From: G965200765 sp965203865
GTDB taxonomy: Bacteria > Pseudomonadota > Gammaproteobacteria > Arenicellales > JAJDZL01
Assembly: GCA_965203865.1 (NCBI GenBank)
Contig: OZ241916.1
Coordinates: 1,054,001 to 1,118,000 of the forward strand
Direction of reading: 5' to 3'
Length of the DNA: 64,000 nucleotides
Below, piece by piece: positions 18,566 through 27,367 of the stretch. Position 1 is the stretch's first letter. Each line of letters starts with the position of its first letter. The notes beneath the pieces are model-generated. The model made no database searches. It saw only the letters and a list, made by a program, of their open reading frames with translations, and was not told the origin of the DNA. Made by a program: the position numbers and the translations under genes.

Positions 18566-20251
18566 TTAAGGAATTATTTGAGGGTGGCCGAAACCTAGTT
18601 CTTGTCTGACAACTTGGTTGATTTCTCCGTGCGTTACCCCATAGGACACGGCATCAACTATCGCACCGAATAAATTCTCATTTTCATTCTGCGCTGCTTT
18701 TTGAAGCGCAGACAGTCCCAAATTAAATCTTGATTGATCTCGGTTCTTTTTGTACAAGCTGAGTTTTTTCAACTGTGCTTCAATTACTTCTGGCTTTGGT
18801 CGCTCTAGCGGAAGTACTTCCAGCTCCTCGTTTTCAATTTTGTACTTGTTTACTCCAACAATAGTTTCCTCTCCATTTTCTACCTTTTGCTGAAAATTTC
18901 TTGCAGATTCACCGATCATTTGTTGAACCAACCCATGGTCGACTGCCTGGAACATGCCGCCGGCATTGTCGATCAGACGAATAATTTCTAAAATCTTATC
19001 CTCCATTTCATCTGTTAGCGACTCAACATAGTATGAACCCGCAAGTGGGTCAATTACATCCGCACAGTGTGCTTCTTCTTTGATTATGTTTTGGGTTGCA
19101 ACTGCAATTCTGGCGGCTTCTTTCGTTGGTACGCTAAGTACTTCGTCGTACGAATCGGTGTGCAATGACTGCAAGCCGGAAAATATGCCTGCCATGGCCT
19201 GAATGGTCACGCGAGCAATGTTGTTTAATGGTTGCTGGCGAGTGAGGTCGACACCAGAAGTTTGTCCATGAAACTTGAATCTCCATGTTTTGGGATTTGA
19301 TACTCCGAATCTTTCCCGAACCAGTTTTTGCCAAATTCTCCGACCTGCGCGAAGCTTGGCTATTTCCTCAAAAAAGCTGATGGAAATATCGAAGAAGAAT
19401 GTAAATCGCTCAAGAAATTTTTCCGGGTCAAGGCCGCGAGCGACGCAGTCTTCGGCATACTGAATTCCTGCCGATATGGTAAACGCCATGGCTTCGGCCG
19501 GTGTTGCTCCTGCTTGTTGCGTATGTTGACCCACTACTGACAAAGGGTTCCAGTTTGGAACATGTTCCTGGCAAAATGCAATGTGATCAACCAGAATCCG
19601 CCGCGACCCTTCCAGCGAGACTCGAAAGAACATGTGATTCGCAACATAGTGAGAAAGATAGTCGCTTTGGTTTGAGGTTCCCGTAATATCGGACCAGTCT
19701 ACATTTCGTCGCTTTGCCACTCCCAATAGTAGTGCCAGCAATGTGAATGGACCGGGGTCGTTTAAGGCCGTAGACAATTTGACAAGGTCAATTCCTTTGA
19801 AGCAACGGTCCATATCGTCAATTGTATTGACTACGACTCCGCAAGTACCCAGAAGTTTTGAATCTACTTCGTCAATGTCATAGCCGCGGTATACAGAGTT
19901 ACAAGGAATCAGACTGATTGCAGTATTGCCTGCGGTGAGCAATTCATGAAGTCTGTTATTGTAGTCTTCCGGCACTCCCATGCCGATTAGTTGTCGTTGA
20001 CTCCAGGTTCGCCCTCTATGCATGGTTGGGTATATCCCCCGAGTCATTGGAATTTGTCCCGGATAACCCAATTTTTCCGAATAGTATTTCTCGTTCCAGT
20101 CGCAGGGGGTATAGAGCGGCTTGATTTCAATTCCAGAACGATTTTCCACAATTTTTTTATCAGGCTGTGCCTGCTCATATTCTTTTTCCCAGTTTTCAAA
20201 CTCGGAAGCAGAAGGGGGTGATGCAAGTTCAACTACATTACTTCTTTTCAT
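18566..20251 (-). CDS. Catalytic subunit of a split B12-dependent acyl-CoA mutase
   Basis: TIM-barrel (large) subunit of the methylmalonyl-CoA mutase family, 561 residues and without the cobalamin domain, which is encoded by the next upstream gene. Size and split form match isobutyryl-CoA and 2-hydroxyisobutyryl-CoA mutases. By hand alignment Tyr74 (in RGIYPTM) and Arg217 match Tyr89 and Arg207 of methylmalonyl-CoA mutase, and His243 (in GQHTQQAGA) matches the catalytic His244. The usual substrate loops are replaced: the PPEPSM segment reads VSLEGS, and the FDLPTQMGYDSD region reads IPCNSVYRGYDID. The substrate is therefore uncertain: methylmalonyl-CoA is favoured by the two residues, an unknown CoA ester by the loops. 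A long linker at about 440-500 precedes the C-terminal helix pair. Confidence 0.88.
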   Translation of the reverse strand: MKRSNVVELASPPSASEFENWEKEYEQAQPDKKIVENRSGIEIKPLYTPCDWNEKYYSEKLGYPGQIPMTRGIYPTMHRGRTWSQRQLIGMGVPEDYNNRLHELLTAGNTAISLIPCNSVYRGYDIDEVDSKLLGTCGVVVNTIDDMDRCFKGIDLVKLSTALNDPGPFTLLALLLGVAKRRNVDWSDITGTSNQSDYLSHYVANHMFFRVSLEGSRRILVDHIAFCQEHVPNWNPLSVVGQHTQQAGATPAEAMAFTISAGIQYAEDCVARGLDPEKFLERFTFFFDISISFFEEIAKLRAGRRIWQKLVRERFGVSNPKTWRFKFHGQTSGVDLTRQQPLNNIARVTIQAMAGIFSGLQSLHTDSYDEVLSVPTKEAARIAVATQNIIKEEAHCADVIDPLAGSYYVESLTDEMEDKILEIIRLIDNAGGMFQAVDHGLVQQMIGESARNFQQKVENGEETIVGVNKYKIENEELEVLPLERPKPEVIEAQLKKLSLYKKNRDQSRFNLGLSALQKAAQNENENLFGAIVDAVSYGVTHGEINQVVRQELGFGHPQIIP

Positions 20252-20259
20252 ATTGAGCC

Positions 20260-20694
20260 TTAATATTTGCTAATTGCGCTGATTCTGGCTTGTTCAGCCA
20301 TGTTACGAATGAATCCGGATATTTCTTCAAGCGATGCACCGGGATGAAATACTTTGCTAACTCCGCTATTAAGAAGTGCCGCCTCATCGTCCGGGGGCAC
20401 TATACCGCCGACAATAACGCAAACATGTTCCATTCGGGATTTTTTAAGTGCTTGCATTAGTTCAGGGACGAGAAGATGGTCTGTGGCCAGACTACTGATT
20501 CCTATTACATCGGCATCTTCATCCAGTGCCAGACGAACAACAGATGATACAGACTGCCATGGTGGCGTGTAGACAACTTCCATTCCCGCATCGCGCAAGT
20601 AGGAGGCGACAATGCGACTTCCGCGGTCGTGTCCGTCCAATCCCACTTTTGTGACAATGACCTTCGGTCTGTAGGAATTTGGCAGCTTACTCAA
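20260..20694 (-). CDS. Cobalamin-binding subunit of the acyl-CoA mutase
   Basis: Small B12-binding subunit (144 residues) that partners the catalytic subunit encoded 8 bases downstream. The base-off cobalamin motif is VGLDGHDRGSR, with the His as cobalt ligand. Downstream SSLATDHLLVPELMQAL and VIVGGIVPPDD complete the Rossmann-like B12 fold (the SxL and GG motifs). The only plausible start is a TTG at 20694 with AAAGGA about six bases before it. The three genes run B12 subunit, catalytic subunit, MeaB, a gene set that can make one complete mutase holoenzyme. No propionyl-CoA carboxylase or epimerase lies nearby. Confidence 0.92.
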   Translation of the reverse strand: MSKLPNSYRPKVIVTKVGLDGHDRGSRIVASYLRDAGMEVVYTPPWQSVSSVVRLALDEDADVIGISSLATDHLLVPELMQALKKSRMEHVCVIVGGIVPPDDEAALLNSGVSKVFHPGASLEEISGFIRNMAEQARISAISKY

Positions 20695-20737
20695 AAAATA
20701 TCCTTTGTGCTAGGTTGCTTGAAAAAATTTGTAAATT

Positions 20738-21313
20738 TCAATGAGACTGTTCCTGTACCAGGGCGGTGACTTTTGCCAGCAATTCTTCATAATTTTGATC
20801 TACGCTTCCAATCGCTTTGTAGCGCATTCGGCTTGACCTGTCTACCAGGTATGTTGTGGGCAAGCCTCTCACCCTCCATGAATTGAATAATTCCAATTCC
20901 GGGTCTAGAACAATAATAAAGCCTAAATCTGGAAACATTCGGTCGAAAAAACTCTCAACAGCTTCCCGAGTTTCTGAAGCATTTATCGCGAGAATTTCGA
21001 ATTGGCTACGATCAAACTGTTCCCAAAGCGACTGTAAAACTGGAAATTCCTTTATACACGGGGAGCACCAGGATGCCCAGAAGTTTACCAGAATCACTTT
21101 GTCCTTTAATTCACTCTGAACTGCAAATTCTACATTCAAAGTGTCAAGGTTGGCAAGCTGTGGTGCAAGAGGACTTTCGGGTATTGAAATCAGTTTATCT
21201 TGAGCATTGACTTGTTTTGTTTGTGCAATATAGCAAAGTGCAAAAGTAGCGAGTATCAATGCGCAAAACACTGATTTTGGTTTCAATGCATTCTGGCAGT
21301 TTTCTTGAGTCAT
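20738..21313 (-). CDS. TlpA/ResA-type membrane-anchored thioredoxin
   Basis: Thiol-disulfide oxidoreductase facing the periplasm, of the TlpA family; members help cytochrome c or copper-site maturation. The product is 191 residues with an N-terminal membrane or signal segment at about 14-32 (SVFCALILATFALCYIA). The thioredoxin domain has the active site NFWASWCSPCIKEFP at about residues 75-90. The cis-Pro loop is GLPTTYLVD. The gap of 43 bases from the mutase genes would allow co-transcription, but no functional link is evident. A role for the cbb3 oxidase in this window is possible and unproven. Confidence 0.88.
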   Translation of the reverse strand: MTQENCQNALKPKSVFCALILATFALCYIAQTKQVNAQDKLISIPESPLAPQLANLDTLNVEFAVQSELKDKVILVNFWASWCSPCIKEFPVLQSLWEQFDRSQFEILAINASETREAVESFFDRMFPDLGFIIVLDPELELFNSWRVRGLPTTYLVDRSSRMRYKAIGSVDQNYEELLAKVTALVQEQSH

Positions 21314-21542
21314 TGAAATATTGATGGTAAAAATTTTAAGTTTGGCAATTCAAGTTTAATTTAGTCAGGTTTGCCTCGGTTACACGGTATGAAATTGTAC
21401 TGAATTCAGAGTACTCAAAATTTGATCAAAGAAGCGTAGGGTTCTCCCCCTCCTTGCATTAAGCTTCGTTTTGGTCTTGCGTAAATCTGGTTAAATCCAA
21501 ATTCCATACAACCGACTGGCTCAGGAAATTATACGTTCGCTG

Positions 21543-21986
21543 TCAGGTAATTTCGCCTGAACCTGTAATCAGATTTTCAAGTTTGCCGATTTCACGTTCA
21601 CGGTCGCGTATCACTTCAGCCAAAAGGTCAGTGGAAGAAATAATTCCCACCAAGATTCCGTCTTCTACTATAGGTAGGTGTCGAAACCCTCTGTTAACGA
21701 CAATTTTCATGCAATCGTCAATTGAATCTTCTGGAGATGCGGTTTCTACTTCCGGTGTCATAATCTCGGAAACAAGGGTGTCTTTGGATGTTCTTCCAAA
21801 CAGGGCAACCCGTCGAGCATAATCTCGCTCGCTCAGGATTCCTACCAATTCATCGCCTTCGACAACAGGCACAACACCGATATTTCTCTCAGACAAAATT
21901 TGCAAAGCCTCAAATACTGATTGTGTAGGCTTCACAGTCCAGACCGAGGATCCTTTAGATTTTAAAAATGTTCCAACTGTGATCAT
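21543..21986 (-). CDS. Tandem CBS-domain protein
   Basis: A stand-alone pair of CBS domains (147 residues), a regulatory module that binds adenine nucleotides or similar ligands in known families. Domain 1 spans about residues 10-65 (VFEALQILSERNIGVVPVVEGDELVGILSERDYARR). Domain 2 spans about 75-135 (DCMKIVVNRGFRHLPIVEDGILVGIISSTDLLAEV). The downstream tail REREIGKLENLI is a short charged helix. No enzyme or transporter domain is fused. A probable ribosome site (GAGTAA region) lies just before the ATG. It stands alone, 229 bases from the tlpA-like gene. Confidence 0.9.
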   Translation of the reverse strand: MITVGTFLKSKGSSVWTVKPTQSVFEALQILSERNIGVVPVVEGDELVGILSERDYARRVALFGRTSKDTLVSEIMTPEVETASPEDSIDDCMKIVVNRGFRHLPIVEDGILVGIISSTDLLAEVIRDREREIGKLENLITGSGEIT

Positions 21987-22603
21987 TATTTACTCCTCAT
22001 AGTTAGTATTTTACAGATGCTATCAATATCACCACTGACTATTATTATTTTATGCTGGCTAAAAGTTCGACAAAGCATGATTATTAAATTTCTCCACTGA
22101 ATTCTTCTCGTATTGGAAGTGTACCCAGTAACCAATCAATTTTGGTAAGCACGATTATAGTAATTTATTAGAATATATGCTTTTTTGACAACTAGAAACA
22201 GTTATATGTATTCTTTGTAGTGACATCGGTAACGTTGTTGATTTACAACATAGCAAAAGCTGACGCAATTTAAGAATCCTGCTCATAACTGGTCCGGTTA
22301 GTTGGTTGGGATGCAGATTGTGGGCAAACTATTTGAGGTGCAAGCGAAGAAGTGGAAGATATTCCGGGGGATAGCCAGACTGATTTAATGGCCATGATGC
22401 AAAGACTCGTGAAAAGCGGCGGTGTATCCAATACACGTAAAGAAACTTGCCTGGGTTTGCAAGGGCGGACTCCGGCCGCGAGGGGCTTGTAATTGGATTG
22501 TGTATTGCATTTATTGGTTTAACTGCTGACAGGTTGCTTGGTAGAATGGGCAGAAAACAGGAAGCGAATGTATGATATTGTTTAATCATTGAGTTGTAGA
22601 AAT
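21987..22603. other. Long intergenic region with gene remnants
   Basis: This 617-base gap between the CBS gene and the DUF1989-GcvT gene has no intact gene. The first 270 bases are AT-rich and include a TGTTG-ATTTA-CAACA inverted repeat at 22236-22250. From about 22260 the base composition rises and short open frames with plausible protein sequence appear (22337-22492 and 22441-22575, both plus strand, in different frames). They look like a decayed gene. A leftward frame over 22329-22874 is the antisense of this and of the next gene. Confidence 0.45.
22441..22575 (+). pseudogene. Possible remnant of an ABC transporter permease tail
   Basis: An open stretch after a TAA at 22438 encodes GREGLVIGLCIAFIGLTADR followed by a basic tail and a TGA at 22573. 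One hydrophobic helix ending in D-R-L-L and basic residues is how many binding-protein-dependent ABC permeases end, including the glycine betaine type (ProW: GLaIVllAiilDR). No intact permease precedes it, and an overlapping frame at 22337-22492 contains another plausible but unrecognised stretch (TDLMAMMQRLVKSGGVS). A decayed osmolyte transporter gene is an inference; chance similarity cannot be excluded. Confidence 0.3.
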
Positions 22604-24961
22604 ATGGACATTTATCCAGAAACATCAAACGGTGTACGTTCTCCGGGGCTTGGAAGTCACTGGCTGGGTCGGGAGCGATACATAATACGTGGCGGCGGCG
22701 TTGCAGTAGTTCCATTTCTTGCTGGCGACAAAGTCGAACTAGTAGATCCAGAAGGATTGCAAAGTGCGCAAATTGCAGCATTTGACTCAAGCGGGTCAGA
22801 TTGCACAGCGAAATTGGGCGTATTGCCGAATATAAAAGGGAGTCAGCTGGCTCAAATGATCGCGCGCAATTCAATTGGGGCTATCAACATCCGAAGTCGT
22901 TTAAAGAGATTTGATGTCGATCTTGGAAACTTTGTTGCGGCAGAAGTTTTGAAAGGTGAAACTGAGCCAGATTCAAGTATAGAATTTACTTGCGAAGCCG
23001 AGTGCATAGCAGTGATTGGAGCTCCTGGCAATCCAATGCAAGCAGATGAACAATGCCCGCCTACTGATTTAATTGCATGGGTCACCCGAAGCCAGCCTCA
23101 GGCCAGTATTGGAAATCAAGTCCCTGACCCGCTGGCCGACGCACTTCAGGATTTCAGAATTAAAGCAGGCACTGCTACAAGCTATGAAATCAAAGCAGGC
23201 CAGTATGTACAAGTCCTTGATATTGATGGCCGTCAGTGTTCCGATTTTCAGTGTTTTAGTATGCAAGCTCTGGATAAAGGGACTGAACGTTGCCTGGATG
23301 CTACAGCCACGCGTACGATGGTAGGGTCGGCATATCCTATTCCGGGCTTGTACTCGAAGTTTTTTGATGTTGACCTGGAAGCACAAATTGAAATTGTTCA
23401 GGATACTTGCGGCCGTCACGACAGTTTCGGACTTGCATGCACAGCAAAGTACTATGATGACCTTGGGTATCCGGGTCATGTGAATTGTTCTGACAATTTT
23501 AACAAGGCAATCAGTCGCTATCCTATCGCGCCTCGCAACGGGTGGATGGCGATGAATCTATTCTTCAATTCGTTTTTCTCAGGTGATTATCAATTGTTTA
23601 CGGATGAGCCGTGGTCGCGCCCCGGGGATTACGTTCTTATGAAAGCACTCAAAGACATGGTTTGCATATCATCTTCTTGTCCAGATGATATTGACGCTGC
23701 CAATGCTTGGATGCCAACAGACATTCAAATTCGTGTTTACGGCGAAAAAGAATTATTCAAGCAAGCAATTGCCTATAGGAAAACTACAGATTCGGAGCCT
23801 GTCATGACATTAGAAACTGGTTTTCATAGTGAAACTTCAAAACTTACCAGAAACTTTACTGAATACACAGGCTACTGGTTAGCAAACAGTTACACCAACC
23901 TTGGTGCGGTAAACGAGTACTGGGCATGTCGTCAAGATGCCGCAGTGATCGACCTGTCTCCCTTGCGCAAGTACGAAGTTCTGGGACCAGACGCTGAAAA
24001 TCTGCTTCAGTTGTGCGTCACAAGAGACATTAGAAGGCTAGGTATTGGACAGGTTGTCTATACTGCAATGTGCAATGAATCCGGGGGAATGATTGACGAC
24101 GGAACGGTATTTCGATTAGGGCAAAATAACTTTCGCTGGATTGGGGGATGCGACGGGTCTGGATTGTGGTTGCGGGAACAGGCCCAGAAGTTCGGCTTGA
24201 AAACGTGGGTGAAGAATTCTACAAACCAACTTGCGAATCTTCAAATTCAAGGTCCAAAGAGTCGCGAGGTTCTGAAAAAGGTGGTGTGGACGAGGGCAGA
24301 TCAAGCTTCAATTGAAGAACTCGGATGGTTTCGACATTCAGTTGCCAGAATCCATGATGCTACAGGAATTCCAATAGTTGTTTCCAGAACTGGTTACACG
24401 GGAGAATTGGGATATGAAATATTTTGTCATCCTGACCGTGCTCCTGAAGTTTGGCAAGCGATTTTTGAAGCCGGGAAGGGTGAAAAAATAAAGCCTATGG
24501 GACTGGAAGCACTGGACATGCTCCGAATTGAGGCGGGGCTTATATTCGCAGGACAGGAGTTTTGTGAGCAGACTGACCCGTTTGAAGCAGGGATTCCGTT
24601 TACGGTGCCATTAAAAACGAAAACGGACGATTTTATCGGACGACAAGCACTTGAGAAGCGAAAGGAAAATCCACAAAGGAAACTTGTGGGCCTGGATTTA
24701 GAGGGTCGGGAAATGGTTGAGCACGGGGATGGTGTATATGACGGGCGTTATCAAGTTGGTCAGGTAACAAGTGCCACTATTTCACCAATGCTCGGCAAGA
24801 GCATTGCGCTATGCAGGATGAACATTGAGTACACTGATGCTGGAACCATGGTTGAAGTGGGAAAATTGGACGGGCATCAAAAGCGTATTCAGGCCAAAGT
24901 TGTACGGTACCCACATTTTGACCCGGAAAAAAAGAGGGTGAAGGGAAACTATTCTGCCTGA
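22604..24961 (+). CDS. DUF1989 - GcvT (aminomethyltransferase) fusion protein
   Basis: A 785-residue protein starting at the ATG at 22604; a TTG five codons earlier is less likely. Residues from about 25 to 170 form a domain resembling the front of DUF1989 proteins. About 180-385 is a fuller DUF1989 (urea carboxylase-associated) domain with CGRHDSFGLACTAKYYDD, the N-C-x2-N motif, RPGDYVLMKALKDMVCISSSCPDD and the PT motif. About 405-785 is a GcvT/DmdA-type folate-binding domain with YTAMCNESGGMIDDGTVFRL, RTGYTGELGYEIF and the C-terminal beta-barrel (GQVTSATISPMLGKSIAL). GcvT-type domains move a methylene or methyl group from an amine or sulfonium compound to tetrahydrofolate. The donor here is unknown. 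Confidence 0.85.
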   Translation: MDIYPETSNGVRSPGLGSHWLGRERYIIRGGGVAVVPFLAGDKVELVDPEGLQSAQIAAFDSSGSDCTAKLGVLPNIKGSQLAQMIARNSIGAINIRSRLKRFDVDLGNFVAAEVLKGETEPDSSIEFTCEAECIAVIGAPGNPMQADEQCPPTDLIAWVTRSQPQASIGNQVPDPLADALQDFRIKAGTATSYEIKAGQYVQVLDIDGRQCSDFQCFSMQALDKGTERCLDATATRTMVGSAYPIPGLYSKFFDVDLEAQIEIVQDTCGRHDSFGLACTAKYYDDLGYPGHVNCSDNFNKAISRYPIAPRNGWMAMNLFFNSFFSGDYQLFTDEPWSRPGDYVLMKALKDMVCISSSCPDDIDAANAWMPTDIQIRVYGEKELFKQAIAYRKTTDSEPVMTLETGFHSETSKLTRNFTEYTGYWLANSYTNLGAVNEYWACRQDAAVIDLSPLRKYEVLGPDAENLLQLCVTRDIRRLGIGQVVYTAMCNESGGMIDDGTVFRLGQNNFRWIGGCDGSGLWLREQAQKFGLKTWVKNSTNQLANLQIQGPKSREVLKKVVWTRADQASIEELGWFRHSVARIHDATGIPIVVSRTGYTGELGYEIFCHPDRAPEVWQAIFEAGKGEKIKPMGLEALDMLRIEAGLIFAGQEFCEQTDPFEAGIPFTVPLKTKTDDFIGRQALEKRKENPQRKLVGLDLEGREMVEHGDGVYDGRYQVGQVTSATISPMLGKSIALCRMNIEYTDAGTMVEVGKLDGHQKRIQAKVVRYPHFDPEKKRVKGNYSA

Positions 24962-25128
24962 TTCAGGAATATTGATACTTTTAAAAGCGGTTGCCGGGAA
25001 TGAATAGTCGGTAGTTACGGGCCATAGGTTTTCCGTTGTGGAAATTCTGTGTGTCAGGTTATCTTGAAAAGCGTAGCCGTCGCTTTCAAATTCAATGATA
25101 GCTGCTTCAGTCGCTCAAGCAAAACACT

Positions 25129-25151
25129 GCCCTGTAGAAGCAAAACAGGGC
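25129..25151 (-). terminator. Possible terminator hairpin after acs
   Basis: A perfect 7-pair stem, GCCCTGT (25129-25135) with ACAGGGC (25145-25151) and a nine-base loop, lies 35 bases beyond the acs stop. It could stop leftward transcription from acs or rightward transcription from the GcvT-fusion gene. Only a short T-rich stretch follows on the minus strand, so the call is tentative. Confidence 0.4.
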
Positions 25152-25185
25152 CATTGTTCGGCAATCAGAAGTTGGATGGCCTTGC

Positions 25186-27120
25186 TTACTTGTTTACACG
25201 ATTGGCAATGATGTCATCTACAACTGCTGGTTCCGCCAAGGTGGAAGTATCTCCCAGATTATCAATCTCGTTGCTTGCCACTTTACGCAAAATACGCCGC
25301 ATAATTTTGCCTGATCGTGTCTTGGGCAATCCCGGTGCAAACTGAATTACATCTGGCTTTGCAATTGGACTGATCTCCTTGCGTACAATGTTGAACAACT
25401 CTGTCCGTAGCTCTTCATTTTCCTCTGTTCCGGCAATCGTTGTGACATAGGCATAGATTGCTTCTCCCTTGATGTCGTGCGGGAATCCTACAACTGCTGC
25501 TTCAGCAACTTTCGGATGCAGCACTAATGCGCTCTCAATTTCGGCTGTTCCAAGCCGATGCCCGGAAACATTCATAACATCGTCAACGCGCCCGGTAATC
25601 CAGTAGTACCCGTCTTCGTCCCGACGCGCACCATCGCCTGTCATGTAATAGCCGGGAAATGTACTGAAATAGGTTTGAATAAATCTTTCATGGTCGCCGT
25701 ATACTGTCCGCATCTGGCCAGGCCAAGATCTCTTGATGCACAGGGCACCCTCGGCAACTCCTTCCAATTCTTTGCCTTCAGGGTCAAGCAGGCAGGGTTC
25801 AACGCCAAAAAACGGCATGGTGGCGGACCCGGGCTTTAACTTGGTCGCACCTGGTAAAGGTGTAATCATGTGACCGCCAGTCTCAGTCTGCCACCAAGTA
25901 TCTACAATCGGACAGCGGCGTTCGCCTACTTTTCCATGATACCACTGCCAGGCTTCCGGATTAATAGGCTCGCCAACGGTACCTAATATTCGTAAGCTCT
26001 TTCGACTGGTCTTGTCCAAAAATTCATCGCCAGCACCGATTAAAGCTCGGATGGCGGTTGGAGCGGTGTAAAAAATATTTACGTTATGATTATCGCATAC
26101 CTGCCAGAATCGACTGGCATCTGGATAGAGAGGGATGCCTTCGAACATTATATTCGTCGCACCGGCAGAGAATGGTCCATAGACAATGTAGGAATGGCCT
26201 GTAACCCAGCCGATATCGGCACCGCACCAGTACACCTCGCCTTCCTGATAATCAAAAGTGTAGATAAAAGTCATGGTGACATGAAGCATATACCCGCCCG
26301 TTGTATGTACTACACCTTTTGGTTGTCCAGTTGAACCGGATGTGTAGAGAATATATAAAGGGTCTTCGGCATCCATTTCTTCTGCGGGACACTCTGAAGA
26401 CGCATCAGCGGTGGCTTCGTGATACCAGATATCACGGTTTTCCTTCATTGATACTCCGCCGCCGGTTCGCTCGACAACAATGCAAGTATGCACGTTCGGA
26501 CAACCTTGCAACGCCTCGTCCGCGTTTTTCTTCAGAGGAACATTTCGTCCACCTCTTGGTCCTTCATCAGCGGTAATCAATACCTGGCAGTTAGAGTCAA
26601 GAATTCTGTCCCTAAGTGCTCCGGGTGAAAATCCGCCAAATACAATGGAGTGGACCGCTCCAATACGTGCACAAGCCAAAGTCGCTATTGCAGCTTCTGG
26701 AATCATAGGCATATAAATGCAGACTCGGTCGCCCTTGTTTACACCTCTGGACTTCAGAACATTTGCCAGCTTGCAGACAAGTTCGTGTAGTTCCCTGTAG
26801 GTAAATTTTCGAATCAGGGATGCTTCGTCGCCTTCCCAAATTAAAGCGGTATGATCGCCCTTTGTTTCAAGGTGACGGTCCAGACAGTTGTAAGCGGCGT
26901 TCAGTTTGCCGTTTTCAAACCAGCGAATATGCCCTTTGTGAAAATCATATTCGCAGATTGAATCCCATTTTTTGAACCAGTGTAAAAACTTGTCCGCCTG
27001 TTCACCCCAGAATTCGGGTTCGGTAATGGAACGACGGTACATTTCCAAATACTGCTCATTTGTTACATGAGTGCTTTCTTTTATGTGGCTCGGAACGTCG
27101 AAAACTTGAGAATCAGACAT
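25186..27120 (-). CDS. acs: Acetyl-CoA synthetase (AMP-forming)
   Basis: Activates acetate to acetyl-CoA through an acetyl-AMP intermediate. The product is 644 residues from the ATG at 27120, which has a strong AGGAGAGG ribosome site just upstream. Adenylate-forming motifs are complete: YTSGSTGQPKGVVH (P-loop-like A3), the WWQTETGGHM substrate and ATP motif, YYMTGDGARRDEDGY (A7/A8 hinge), and the C-terminal PKTRSGKIMRRILR with the acetylatable catalytic Lys. The length and the GWVTGHSYIVYGP segment are typical of Acs rather than propionyl-CoA synthetase, though activity on propionate is possible. A GntR gene lies 248 bases upstream on the same strand. Confidence 0.95.
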   Translation of the reverse strand: MSDSQVFDVPSHIKESTHVTNEQYLEMYRRSITEPEFWGEQADKFLHWFKKWDSICEYDFHKGHIRWFENGKLNAAYNCLDRHLETKGDHTALIWEGDEASLIRKFTYRELHELVCKLANVLKSRGVNKGDRVCIYMPMIPEAAIATLACARIGAVHSIVFGGFSPGALRDRILDSNCQVLITADEGPRGGRNVPLKKNADEALQGCPNVHTCIVVERTGGGVSMKENRDIWYHEATADASSECPAEEMDAEDPLYILYTSGSTGQPKGVVHTTGGYMLHVTMTFIYTFDYQEGEVYWCGADIGWVTGHSYIVYGPFSAGATNIMFEGIPLYPDASRFWQVCDNHNVNIFYTAPTAIRALIGAGDEFLDKTSRKSLRILGTVGEPINPEAWQWYHGKVGERRCPIVDTWWQTETGGHMITPLPGATKLKPGSATMPFFGVEPCLLDPEGKELEGVAEGALCIKRSWPGQMRTVYGDHERFIQTYFSTFPGYYMTGDGARRDEDGYYWITGRVDDVMNVSGHRLGTAEIESALVLHPKVAEAAVVGFPHDIKGEAIYAYVTTIAGTEENEELRTELFNIVRKEISPIAKPDVIQFAPGLPKTRSGKIMRRILRKVASNEIDNLGDTSTLAEPAVVDDIIANRVNK

Positions 27121-27367
27121 CGGTTCACCTCTCCTTGTAGATATGGGTAGACTGTTGTGAATCAATCCAAAAAATCATTGTGCCAAATGTATTAATTTTG
27201 AAATTTACGTCCATGCATTCAATGAATACTGCAATTGATTTTACATCAATGTATTCAATTCTATAAGATTGTGCACCAAGTTGTAAAAATCTTGTAGAGG
27301 TTTAGTGAGTCGAAATGTCTTGGCTCCCCAATTGGCGGAGTGCGACAAATTTTTCAATCAAGTGAAT

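Noticed and set aside
21987..22603. A glycine riboswitch before the GcvT-type gene
   Set aside because: The region lacks the conserved tandem aptamer core; its GC-richer part reads better as decayed coding sequence.
22329..22874. A 181-residue leftward open frame
   Set aside because: It lies antisense to the start of the DUF1989-GcvT gene and to the remnant region, has no recognisable motifs and an unnatural composition.
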